Source of the DNA: an uncultured Bacillota bacterium
Lineage (GTDB): Bacteria > Bacillota > Clostridia > Christensenellales > UBA1242
Length of the DNA stretch: 32,153 bases
NCBI GenBank assembly: GCA_947053645.1
Contig: CAMRTM010000001.1
Location: 73,430-105,582, forward strand
Direction: 5' to 3'
The position numbers and the translations under genes are program-made. Position 1 is the stretch's first letter. Each line of letters starts with the position of its first letter. Below the pieces are notes generated by a model. It was not told where the DNA came from. It worked only from the letters and a program-made list of their open reading frames with translations, and made no database searches. Positions 7,694-14,825 of this stretch are shown in pieces.

Positions 7694-8950
7694 TTATTTT
7701 CTCCCTTTTTTCCTAATTAAATTTTTTTCGCGTCCGTTTCCACTTGGCGTATAATACACCCTATCTTTTAACGAGTCTGGCATATATTGCTGCTGCACAT
7801 ATCCGCCATAATCGTGCGGATATTTATATCTTCCATGTCCGTCTTTATTTGTAGAAGGATGATTCTTTAAATGATTTGGCACACTATCAATATGATTCTC
7901 TGCATCATCAAGTGCCATATTCATTGCTTTACAAACTGAATTGGATTTCTCAGCCTCGCAAATGTATATAATTGCATGTGATAATGTGAGAAGACATTCA
8001 GGTTGTCCCAGTTTTTCACAACTAGTAAGTGCACTGATAGCAAGTAGTAGCGCGTTACTATCTGCCATTCCTACATCCTCACTTGCATGAGCAACAAGCC
8101 TTCTTGCTATTATTAGTGGGTCACACCCCGCCTTAATAAGACGCATTGCGTAGTATAAACCTGCCTCGGCATCACTCCCTCTTAGGCTCTTACAAAAAGC
8201 TGAAAGATTGTCATAATACTGATTTTCATCAAGCGAAATAGCCTTCTTATCCGTAGACTCTTTCGCAATCTCCAAATCTATATGTATCTTTTTGTCTTTT
8301 GAAGGCTTACTTGTCATGACTGCAAGTTCAAGAGAGTTTAAGGCACTTCTTCCGTCACCACCACTTGCATATGCAAGATAATCAAGAGCCTCTTCACTTA
8401 TCTCGACTGGCATATTGCCCAGCCCTTTTTCCTTGTCATCTAATGCCCTTTTCAGTGTTCTTTTAATATCTTTACTTGTGAGCGGTTTAAATTCAAACAC
8501 TCTACATCTTGAAACTATCGCACGCGTCATTGATGTATATGGATTTTCAGTGGTCGACCCTATAAAGAATATACTGCCGTCCTCAATCGCTTCAAGCACA
8601 CAGTCGCTTTGGGCCTTATTCCACCTATGACATTCATCAAGAAGCAAAAATGTGTCGGTGCCAAACATCTGTTTTTCACGCCTAGCACGCTCTATCATCG
8701 CTTTGGCGTCCGCCACACCATTTGATATTGCATTAAGTTTGACAAAATTTGCTTTTAAATTATTAGCAACTATATTTGCTAAGGTTGTTTTACCGGTTCC
8801 GGCTGGCCCAAAAAAGATACAACTGCCTAATGTGCCGTATTTAATTGCCCTATAAAGTAATGTGTTCTTTCCGACTATATGCTCTTGACCTACAAAGTCA
8901 TTTATGGAGGTTGGACGCATACGCTCGGCAAGTGGTATCCTCTTTTCCAT
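7694..8950 (-). CDS. rarA: Replication-associated recombination protein A (RarA/MgsA)
   Basis: The 418-residue AAA+ ATPase begins with the family's RPTSINDFVGQEHIVG, then Walker A GPAGTGKTTLA (about residues 48-58), Walker B FLLLDECHRWNK, sensor GSTTENPY, arginine-finger region AIVSRCRVFEF, and the C-terminal tetramerisation part ending in YKYPHDYGGYVQQQY. RarA acts at stalled replication forks. Length is normal. The ATG at 8950 has no ribosome site; the promoter's predicted transcription start lies 3 bases upstream, so the mRNA may be leaderless. The acyltransferase-like gene follows at once. Confidence 0.95.
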   Translation of the reverse strand: MEKRIPLAERMRPTSINDFVGQEHIVGKNTLLYRAIKYGTLGSCIFFGPAGTGKTTLANIVANNLKANFVKLNAISNGVADAKAMIERARREKQMFGTDTFLLLDECHRWNKAQSDCVLEAIEDGSIFFIGSTTENPYTSMTRAIVSRCRVFEFKPLTSKDIKRTLKRALDDKEKGLGNMPVEISEEALDYLAYASGGDGRSALNSLELAVMTSKPSKDKKIHIDLEIAKESTDKKAISLDENQYYDNLSAFCKSLRGSDAEAGLYYAMRLIKAGCDPLIIARRLVAHASEDVGMADSNALLLAISALTSCEKLGQPECLLTLSHAIIYICEAEKSNSVCKAMNMALDDAENHIDSVPNHLKNHPSTNKDGHGRYKYPHDYGGYVQQQYMPDSLKDRVYYTPSGNGREKNLIRKKGRK

Positions 8951-8959
8951 TTCGGGGTT

Positions 8960-8988
8960 ATTATATCATGCTAAGAGCCAAAAGACAA
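8960..8988 (-). promoter_or_regulatory. Sigma-A promoter of rarA
   Basis: TTGTCT (8983-8988), 17-bp spacer, TATAAT (8960-8965) with TGn extension. The -35 lies inside the end of the upstream gene. Predicted start near 8953. Confidence 0.72.
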
Positions 8989-10197
8989 ATAGATTTCATT
9001 ATTTTTTTGAAAAATTTCATTTGTGACATTTGTAAAGTTAAAATACTTAGTCTTTCCGCTTAGTATATATCGCTCCGCTCCTTCCACGATAAAAACCCGT
9101 CTATAGCCCGAATTTCCGTAGATTTGCACCTGTTTTAGCCCTTTAAATTCTTCATTAATTTGCCACCCATTTTCTATCTTTTTTACAATAGAATTTTTTA
9201 ATTTTATATATCTATTTTCATTTTCTTCATCTGAAGACATTTTTAGCCATGAAAGCCAGATTTTTTGGGGCAAAGAGCGATTAAACTCTTCATCAAAACT
9301 CTTATCGCGTGAAAGCACTTTTATATCAAAAATTTCACACATCTTTTTTTGTGAAATGTCAAAAAATTCATCAATATCATGAGGCGAAGAAAAGCAGTAT
9401 TTATTCTCTCCATAATTGAAATAAAAGCGTTTTTGTGCCTTACCATTTAAACTTACATTTATTTTCATATTAATACATGCATGTGTGGAAGATTCAAGCC
9501 CGCTGATGGTGGAAAAAGTAAATTTGGCATTCTTCGATTGGAAGTTGAAATATGCCACTTCCCCACTTATGAGGGAGGTTATTTTTATTGCATTATTCTC
9601 GCGTTTAAAGTGATAATATCCGCGGGGCAAAACTACATTGATTTCAAAAGTTATTATCTCTTTCTCTTCATGCAAGTTTGTGAAATTTAATATGAAATTT
9701 TTACCATTTAATAAAAACTCTTTTATCTCATAAACGACACCATTTGATGAGGCTTTTTTATGCAAATAGTAATTCTGATAGTTGAGGTTAACTATCTCAT
9801 CATTTATTTTAATATAGTCCTCCTCTATCTCTTTATTAAAATCACAGCCTGATTTATAATTTATATTAAGGGCATTTATACTGGAAAGTAGGCTATAGCC
9901 AAGTTCTTCCTCGCGAATATATATAAAATTTTTAAGCGAATTAAGTCTACTCTTTTTACAAGCGGGCTGACTAGTTGTAATCAAATTAAAACTCACCTCT
10001 TTTTGCGCCTGCAAAAAGGCATCCGCCATAACATTATCGAGAGGCTTTTCATACTTAAAAATTGGTAGAGTTGGATCTATGCCTATTATCTCGAGTATTT
10101 CAAAATCAACATTATCATCATAGACAATCGGTGCGTGAAAGCGTACCCTATTTATTATTAAATTTGCCATTTTTTCAACATATTCTTTCTTTGTCAT
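8971..10197 (-). CDS. Hypothetical protein, about 408 aa
   Basis: I do not recognise this protein. It is soluble, with no signal peptide. An N-terminal part (about residues 1-120) is helical-looking, and the middle and C-terminal parts are rich in alternating hydrophobic/polar strands (for example ITFEINVVLPRGYYHFKREN and RRVFIVEGAERYIL), suggesting beta-sandwich domains. The track starts at a GTG at 10221, but the ATG at 10197 (MTKKEYVEKM) follows AAGGAAG by about 14 bases and is preferred. The end overlaps the rarA promoter. It is divergent from the RNase P RNA gene. Base and codon use resemble the neighbours, so recent transfer is not indicated. Confidence 0.65.
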   Translation of the reverse strand: MTKKEYVEKMANLIINRVRFHAPIVYDDNVDFEILEIIGIDPTLPIFKYEKPLDNVMADAFLQAQKEVSFNLITTSQPACKKSRLNSLKNFIYIREEELGYSLLSSINALNINYKSGCDFNKEIEEDYIKINDEIVNLNYQNYYLHKKASSNGVVYEIKEFLLNGKNFILNFTNLHEEKEIITFEINVVLPRGYYHFKRENNAIKITSLISGEVAYFNFQSKNAKFTFSTISGLESSTHACINMKINVSLNGKAQKRFYFNYGENKYCFSSPHDIDEFFDISQKKMCEIFDIKVLSRDKSFDEEFNRSLPQKIWLSWLKMSSDEENENRYIKLKNSIVKKIENGWQINEEFKGLKQVQIYGNSGYRRVFIVEGAERYILSGKTKYFNFTNVTNEIFQKNNEIYLSFGS

Positions 10198-10241
10198 ACA
10201 AGAGTTATTGACTTCCTTCACAAAGTTTAAACGACAAATTA

Positions 10242-10270
10242 TTGACTTTGCTTTGCTTTTATGCTATACT
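10242..10270 (+). promoter_or_regulatory. Sigma-A promoter of rnpB
   Basis: TTGACT (10242-10247), 17-bp spacer, TATACT (10265-10270) with TGn extension. The start point near 10277 coincides with the first pairing strand (P1) of the RNase P RNA. Confidence 0.85.
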
Positions 10271-10277
10271 TTCTCTA

Positions 10278-10626
10278 TCAGTTATGCAGACAGTCGCATC
10301 GCATGATGAGGAAAGTCCGAGCTTCAAGAGAACTGGGTGCTGGTTAACGGCCAGTGAAGGCGACTTCAAGGATAGTGCAACAGAAATAAACCGCCCGCCA
10401 TGCGCGAGCAAGGATGGAAAGGCAGTGTAAGAGACTACCGCTTGGTTGGTGACAATCAAGGCTCTGTAAACCCCACCTGAAGCAAGGTAAAAAAGGCATT
10501 AGGGCTTGTTCTCTCCCGCCTTTTAACGCACCGCTTGATTTAATTGGCAACAATTAAACTAGATAGATGACTGTTTAATACAGAACTCGGCTTATAACAT
10601 AACTGATGGGCGTTATGCCCTTTTTT
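10278..10626 (+). ncRNA. rnpB: RNase P RNA
   Basis: The catalytic RNA of RNase P, which removes 5' leaders from pre-tRNAs. Conserved blocks are visible: GAGGAAAGTCCGAGCTTC near the 5' end, ACAGAAATAAACCGCC, GGATGGAAAGG, and near the 3' end AGATAGATGACTG with ACAGAACTCGGCTTA. The P1 helix pairs CAGTTATG (10279-10286) with CATAACTG (10598-10605). A strong promoter precedes it and a terminator closes it. Track ORFs across it on both strands are shadows. The exact 3' end depends on processing. Confidence 0.97.
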
Positions 10627-10628
10627 TT
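10607..10628 (+). terminator. Intrinsic terminator of rnpB
   Basis: GGGC-GTTAT-GCCC (10608-10620) is followed by eight Ts. Confidence 0.85.
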
Positions 10629-10637
10629 ATTAGGACA

Positions 10638-10664
10638 GATTTCTCCGCGTTGGTCGAAATGACA
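10638..10664. repeat. Short copy of the dispersed repeat
   Basis: GATTTCTCCGCGTTGGTCGAAATGACA, lacking the variable middle found in longer units. The identical short form is at 20279. Confidence 0.8.
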
Positions 10665-10678
10665 AGAATATTTTATAA

Positions 10679-10701
10679 ACAAAAAACAACCGCTATGGTT
10701 G
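10679..10701 (-). terminator. Intrinsic terminator of the 156-aa gene
   Basis: On the minus strand, CAACC-ATAGC-GGTTG is followed by a T-run; it sits just after the stop codon at 10711. Confidence 0.8.
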
Positions 10702-10710
10702 CTTTCATTT

Positions 10711-11181
10711 TTAATCTTCATCTTCTGTATCAGCTGCTTCTGGCAGGTATTTTGCTTGTGCTGAACTTACATTGTAATCAAACAATTCTGCTGCAAATTT
10801 TCTTTGTTCAGGGTCGCTATATTTCGCAAGAAGTTTCTCTTTTTCTTTTTTATTAAGTTCCTCCACGCATGCTTTACATTCTTCAATTGTTTTATACGCG
10901 TAGTCTACAAAGAAAGTATTAGTATATTTTCCTTTATCCATTGCACTAGGACTTGGATATGTTATATTACCAAACAGTGGAGTCCTTTGCTTTAATGAAA
11001 CTTCATAACATCTTTTTGGAGTTTCACCACCATATCTCACTACATCACAAGCCAAAAATGCTGGGGCAACAGCATAGACAGTATACCATATGCTACCCAT
11101 CTCTCTATTCATTATCTCTCTTATATCATTTGGGACATATACTACTGGGTAATTTGTCAAAAATTCGATTTCGTCGTTCAT
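10711..11181 (-). CDS. Hypothetical protein, 156 aa
   Basis: This soluble, mixed-charge protein is not recognised. It has two Cys in the first half (FLACDVV, KRCYEV), one in a helical segment EECKACVEELNKKEKEKLLAKY, and an acidic end, AADTEDED. There is no membrane segment or signal peptide. It is a monocistronic gene with all parts in order: TTGACA-17-TATACT promoter, AGGAGG eight bases before the ATG, and its own terminator. The strong promoter and ribosome site imply substantial expression. Its neighbours, rnpB and the DisA_N-like gene, give no functional clue. Confidence 0.75.
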   Translation of the reverse strand: MNDEIEFLTNYPVVYVPNDIREIMNREMGSIWYTVYAVAPAFLACDVVRYGGETPKRCYEVSLKQRTPLFGNITYPSPSAMDKGKYTNTFFVDYAYKTIEECKACVEELNKKEKEKLLAKYSDPEQRKFAAELFDYNVSSAQAKYLPEAADTEDED

Positions 11182-11204
11182 TACTTTCCTCCTATTATGA
11201 GTTT

Positions 11205-11233
11205 AGTATAACATTGCCTTAATCCGTTGTCAA
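11205..11233 (-). promoter_or_regulatory. Sigma-A promoter of the 156-aa gene
   Basis: TTGACA (11228-11233), 17-bp spacer, TATACT (11205-11210) with TGn extension, 24 bases before the start codon. Its -35 lies just beyond the terminator of the preceding gene. Confidence 0.85.
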
Positions 11234-11237
11234 TACA

Positions 11238-11262
11238 AAAAATGAACCTTCAGGTGCATTTT
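11238..11262 (-). terminator. Probable terminator of the DisA_N-like gene
   Basis: On the minus strand, TGCACCTGAAGGTTCA (stem with one mismatch and a small loop) is followed by six Ts directly after the stop codon. Confidence 0.6.
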
Positions 11263-12626
11263 TAACCAACATTAAATAGGTTTTTGAGTTTGCCGGTTTT
11301 CTTATCAGCATAGAAGGCTTGGATGATTCCGTCCTGTGATATCTTGATTGAGTTGCCATATTTTGCCAAAGTGGTTGCGGCGGCAAGGCGTCCACCACCT
11401 TCACTACCCGCCTCTATTTTAAGAATTGCACCGACAGCAATTATCGTGCCGTCAAAGTCCACGATAGTCGCACCATCCATTGCAACAAGTTCTTGACGCA
11501 TTTTTCTATTAAGTTCATTAAAGGTTTTTCCATTGATTATCTTTCTTAGGCATTGGGATTTATAACATTTTTGTTCAGTTAGAAATGTTTCATAATCATG
11601 CGCATACATTGCTTCGACACTGGCTAGGTTTTGTAGATTGTAAAGTTTACTTGCATTTTCAATCTCCATTTCTTTCTTCATTTCATAATATCGAGGATCT
11701 AACAAATCGTGCGCATTTATATGCACAAGTGCATCCCTTGCCATATCTTTATTGACATAAACAAGTATTCCGCCGCTATATGCAAATGAACAGTCTAATG
11801 CGGTATAATAAATTGACTTTCGTATATCTTTAAGTGAATAGGTGCCACGATATGAAAGTAATTGAATTACCTCTTCATGTGAATACGCATTCCACATTCC
11901 TCTACGCTTAGAGAAGAGAAGTTGTCTATACTTAAATATGAGTATATCTCCATTCTCCGTTAAGATAACTCCTATACGCTTATCATTGCAATAGCGTGCA
12001 ATCATTTCATACTCATGTGGGGCTATCGTTGGCACGGCTTTGATGCGAGATAGTTGCACATAGCCAGACAAATATCCATCACGACCAAACTCCAAAAATG
12101 ACATTTTTCCGTCACTTAGGAGTGCAAAAAAATCTTTATTAAATATATCAGTGAAATGTAGTGCGTTCTCCTTTTCTGCATCCAGCGATTCATTAATTAT
12201 AAGTCCTATTGCAACTCGTTTCCCCTCATAGGTACGGCTTGCCCACTTATCAAGTTCATTAACCATTCCGATAAGTGTGTTTGTAATGTCAGCGTCACTT
12301 ATGCTTAAACAAATTGCTTTCTCTATTGCATGTGATTGCAGTGTTGTTACATAATTTTCATCAGTGAGGTTTAACTCTGAAATTACATTTATTTCATTAA
12401 TAATTGATTTTAACAAATTAAGTTCCGATGTTTTGAAAGGTTGTCCGCGCTTTAAGACAAGACGATATTCCTCCGCCTTGCTTGGTTTTATAAGAAGCGA
12501 GTTTTGTTTTCCATAAGCCACCTCACTATCACGCGTGCTAGACGCCTCTTCACCCCCTATATACGATCCGGTGAAAAGCGGTAAGATCGATTTTTCTACT
12601 ATCTTATAAAACTCTTCCTTTTTCAA
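11262..12626 (-). CDS. DisA_N/diadenylate cyclase-like protein, degenerate active site
   Basis: The product is 454 residues from the TTG at 12626. This start is chosen because GAGGG lies seven bases upstream and a promoter occupies the track's longer extension. The C-terminal 70 residues resemble the DisA_N nucleotide-cyclase fold: DGATIVDFDGTIIAVGAIL (from about residue 384) matches the DGA block, and GGGRLAAATTLAKYGNSIKIS matches the region that reads GxRHRAA in c-di-AMP synthases. The RHR motif is missing, so canonical c-di-AMP synthesis is doubtful. The N-terminal 380 residues are soluble and unrecognised. It lies 66 bases after sigK but has its own promoter and terminator. Fold assignment is by eye and moderately confident. 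Confidence 0.55.
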   Translation of the reverse strand: MKKEEFYKIVEKSILPLFTGSYIGGEEASSTRDSEVAYGKQNSLLIKPSKAEEYRLVLKRGQPFKTSELNLLKSIINEINVISELNLTDENYVTTLQSHAIEKAICLSISDADITNTLIGMVNELDKWASRTYEGKRVAIGLIINESLDAEKENALHFTDIFNKDFFALLSDGKMSFLEFGRDGYLSGYVQLSRIKAVPTIAPHEYEMIARYCNDKRIGVILTENGDILIFKYRQLLFSKRRGMWNAYSHEEVIQLLSYRGTYSLKDIRKSIYYTALDCSFAYSGGILVYVNKDMARDALVHINAHDLLDPRYYEMKKEMEIENASKLYNLQNLASVEAMYAHDYETFLTEQKCYKSQCLRKIINGKTFNELNRKMRQELVAMDGATIVDFDGTIIAVGAILKIEAGSEGGGRLAAATTLAKYGNSIKISQDGIIQAFYADKKTGKLKNLFNVG

Positions 12627-12645
12627 TGCTTTGCCCTCTTTTTTC

Positions 12646-12674
12646 AGTATATATACTTTTTTTACACTTTGCAA
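12646..12674 (-). promoter_or_regulatory. Promoter of the DisA_N-like gene
   Basis: TTGCAA (12669-12674), 17-bp spacer, TATACT (12646-12651). The predicted start is near 12639, just before GAGGG and the TTG start codon at 12626. Confidence 0.7.
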
Positions 12675-12692
12675 GTGAATTTTAATTATTTT

Positions 12693-13397
12693 TTAATATT
12701 TTTCTTCCTCATCTTTCATGGCTTTTCCGAGTTTTTTTAGCGCCGTTGTTTCTATTCGAGATATATATGAGCGTGAAAGGCCAAGTATTCCTGCAACTTC
12801 GCGTTGAGCAAGCGGTTTTTGATTATCAAGTCCAAAGCGATATTTTATTACCTGCCGTTCCACCTCGCTTAAGCATTTTTCCATTGCTACATATACCTTA
12901 TCCATCATAAAATTATTCTCGACGGTATCAATAATTTCATCGTCAAGCACTACTCCGACAACCCCTTCAAGTGTAGTTTCTTCATCGCCCTCTTTCCCCT
13001 TACACACTGCACTTAGCGATACCGTATCTTTATGTTTTTTATTGGAACGAAGCAGCATTAAAATCTCATTTTGTATACAACTTGAAGCATATGTGCTAAG
13101 TAAAGCACCCTTATTCGGGTCAAAAGAATCTACTGCTTTAATAAGTCCAATTGTTCCTACCGAGATTAGGTCATCAGCCTCCATGGTGTTATTAAACTTT
13201 TTTACTATATGTGCAACTAAACGAAGGTTATGATTTATCAGTATATCTCTCGCTCGCATATCGCCTTGTTTCATTTTTTCAAGGCATTCCCTTTCCTCAT
13301 CTTTTGTGAGTGGCTGTGGAAAGCCCTGTGTTGTATTGACAAAGGATGTGAAAAAATATAGTTTTGAACTAAATGTTGCCAAACTTTCAAATATCAT
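12693..13397 (-). CDS. sigK: RNA polymerase sporulation sigma factor, pro-sigma-K
   Basis: The 234-residue sigma factor begins with a hydrophobic pro-sequence (about residues 1-26) followed by FPQPLTKDEE, the arrangement of pro-sigma-K, whose pro-sequence is removed in the mother cell. Region 2 contains ARDILINHNLRLVAHIVKKF, DDLISVGTIGLIKAVDSFDP and a STYASSCIQNEILM block. Region 4 contains EVERQVIKYRFGLD and the helix-turn-helix QREVAGILGLSRSYISRIE. Sigma-K directs late mother-cell (coat) genes in sporulation. The ORF is continuous, with no skin-type element inside it. GGAGA precedes the ATG. A 530-bp gene-free region lies upstream. Confidence 0.92.
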   Translation of the reverse strand: MIFESLATFSSKLYFFTSFVNTTQGFPQPLTKDEERECLEKMKQGDMRARDILINHNLRLVAHIVKKFNNTMEADDLISVGTIGLIKAVDSFDPNKGALLSTYASSCIQNEILMLLRSNKKHKDTVSLSAVCKGKEGDEETTLEGVVGVVLDDEIIDTVENNFMMDKVYVAMEKCLSEVERQVIKYRFGLDNQKPLAQREVAGILGLSRSYISRIETTALKKLGKAMKDEEEKY

Positions 13398-13482
13398 ATA
13401 TATCTCCTTACCCGCAATTATCTTGCTTAGGAATTATATATGTCGGAATTTGTCAAATTTTGCTTGTACATATTAAATTACA

Positions 13483-13553
13483 ACTTTTCAAGCGGTGAAA
13501 AGTGGTAAGAAAAGCCGCTGGGGACCTAAGCCTGCGCAAAGTCCCCCGTCCCC
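13483..13553. other. Possible pseudoknot and GGGGAC/GTCCCC inverted repeats upstream of sigK
   Basis: A perfect 8-bp stem ACTTTTCA/TGAAAAGT (13483-13503) encloses the loop AGCGG, which is complementary to CCGCT at 13515-13519, giving a possible pseudoknot on either strand. Next to it GGGGAC (13520-13525) faces GTCCCC at 13541-13546 and again at 13548-13553. If transcribed from the weak minus-strand promoter TTTACC-17-TATATA (13601-13629), it would lie in the sigK 5' leader. I do not recognise a known riboswitch. The rest of 13398-13716 shows nothing codable. Confidence 0.4.
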
Positions 13554-13716
13554 TAATGCTTGCTGACGAAGTCTTAATTTGTAAATTAAAAAATGTTGCC
13601 TATATAACGATTTACTTTGAAAAGGTAAACAAAGATGAATATTGATTGGGTTTTCTTTCGCTAAATCCGCTAGTCAAATTTTATTAAGACAACTAGTCAC
13701 TAGGAAATATAAAAAA

Positions 13717-13880
13717 GATTTCTCCGCTCCACTGCGTTTCGGTCGAAATGACAAAATAAAAATGACCATTTCGGTCGAAATGACACCGCCTTAGGCGGTG
13801 TTTTGTGGATGTGTTTTTTAAGATTTATCCGAGTGAAATTAAAGATTTCTCCGCTCCACTGCGTTTCGGTCGAAATGACA
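13717..13880. repeat. Two full and one partial dispersed repeat units
   Basis: Units GATTTCTCCGCTCCACTGCG...GGTCGAAATGACA occur at 13717-13753 and 13842-13880 with near-identical sequence. A partial unit at 13764-13785 continues into ACCGCC-TTA-GGCGGT and a TTTT run. The last hairpin is a base-changed version of the AGTGCC-TTA-GGCACT hairpin that follows other copies. Confidence 0.85.
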
Positions 13881-13906
13881 GTGGAGGCGGTCATTATCAT
13901 GATAAG

Positions 13907-13929
13907 AAAAAAAGGTGCTTAAAGCACCT
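13907..13929 (-). terminator. Intrinsic terminator after ftsY
   Basis: GGTGCTTTAAGCACC on the minus strand followed by seven Ts, touching the ftsY stop codon. It ends the plsX-rnc-smc-ftsY block. Confidence 0.88.
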
Positions 13930-14825
13930 TAAATTAATCCGTTTATAAATTCGGTTGGGTCGAATAGTTCTAAATCTTCCTTGCCTTCGCCTGTACCAAC
14001 AAAGACTACTGGTAGATGATATTCCTTCTCTATCGCCACAACTACACCACCCTTGGCTGTGCCATCAAGTTTTGTAAGCACTATTCCGTCTATCTTAACA
14101 AAATCATTAAAGGCGGATATCTGTGACAGTGCATTCTGCCCAGTTGTGGCATCTAGCACAATCAAATTATATCTATTTGCCTCTGGATAGTTTTTAGTGA
14201 TGATTTTTTCTATTTTTTTGAGTTCTTCCATAAGATTTGTCTTAGTGTGAAGTCTACCTGCTGTGTCGACAAGAAGTACATCTGTCCCCTTTGCTTTGGC
14301 ACTTGTGATACCGTCAAATACTACCGCTGCGGCGTCTGCACCCTCCGCTTGCTTAATTATCCTTGTTTTTGTACGCTCTGCCCATTGAGTGAGTTGATCG
14401 GCAGCGGCGGCACGAAATGTGTCACCAGCGACAAGGGTAACCTCCTTCTTTTGATTTTTAAAGTGCTGGGCAAGTTTTCCTATTGTAGTTGTCTTACCTA
14501 CGCCATTTACACCAATTATAGTGATTATTGCGGGATATTCAATTTCAATTTTTGGCAAGGAGGCAAACTCCTCTGTAAGTATTCTTTTAAGCGCGTTTTT
14601 AACATCTTCACTTGTACGGATTTTTTCTTTACGAGCCCTAACGCGAAGTTCGTCTACTATTTCCATACTTGTCCTTACGCCAATATCACAGGAAATAAGA
14701 AGGTCTGTAAGGTCATCATAGAAGTCATCGTCAAGTTCGCCATGGCTGAGCATGGCGTCAATTCTTCTTGCAAAAGCCTCTCGAGTTTTGCTGAGTGCTT
14801 GTCCTATTTTTTTAAAAAGTCCCAT
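13929..14825 (-). CDS. ftsY: Signal recognition particle receptor FtsY
   Basis: The 298-residue SRP GTPase has an N-terminal helical N domain (about residues 1-90) and a G domain with GVNGVGKTTTIGKLA (P-loop), DTFRAAAADQL, DTAGRLHTKTNLMEEL and TKLDGTAKGGVV. It receives SRP-ribosome complexes at the membrane for cotranslational protein export. The acidic A domain of E. coli FtsY is absent, as is usual in Bacillota. Its start immediately follows the smc stop codon, and smc-ftsY order is conserved in Bacillota. A strong terminator overlaps its end. Confidence 0.96.
   Translation of the reverse strand: MGLFKKIGQALSKTREAFARRIDAMLSHGELDDDFYDDLTDLLISCDIGVRTSMEIVDELRVRARKEKIRTSEDVKNALKRILTEEFASLPKIEIEYPAIITIIGVNGVGKTTTIGKLAQHFKNQKKEVTLVAGDTFRAAAADQLTQWAERTKTRIIKQAEGADAAAVVFDGITSAKAKGTDVLLVDTAGRLHTKTNLMEELKKIEKIITKNYPEANRYNLIVLDATTGQNALSQISAFNDFVKIDGIVLTKLDGTAKGGVVVAIEKEYHLPVVFVGTGEGKEDLELFDPTEFINGLI

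Noticed and set aside
10242-10553. ORFs on both strands across the RNase P RNA
   Set aside because: The region matches RNase P RNA blocks with P1 pairing, promoter and terminator; the ORFs lack ribosome sites and are shadows.
12693-13397. sigK interrupted by a skin-type prophage element
   Set aside because: The sigK frame is continuous from the pro-sequence through region 4, with no insertion.
13700-13900. 66-aa minus-strand ORF
   Set aside because: It is only the translation of dispersed repeat units, with no ribosome site.
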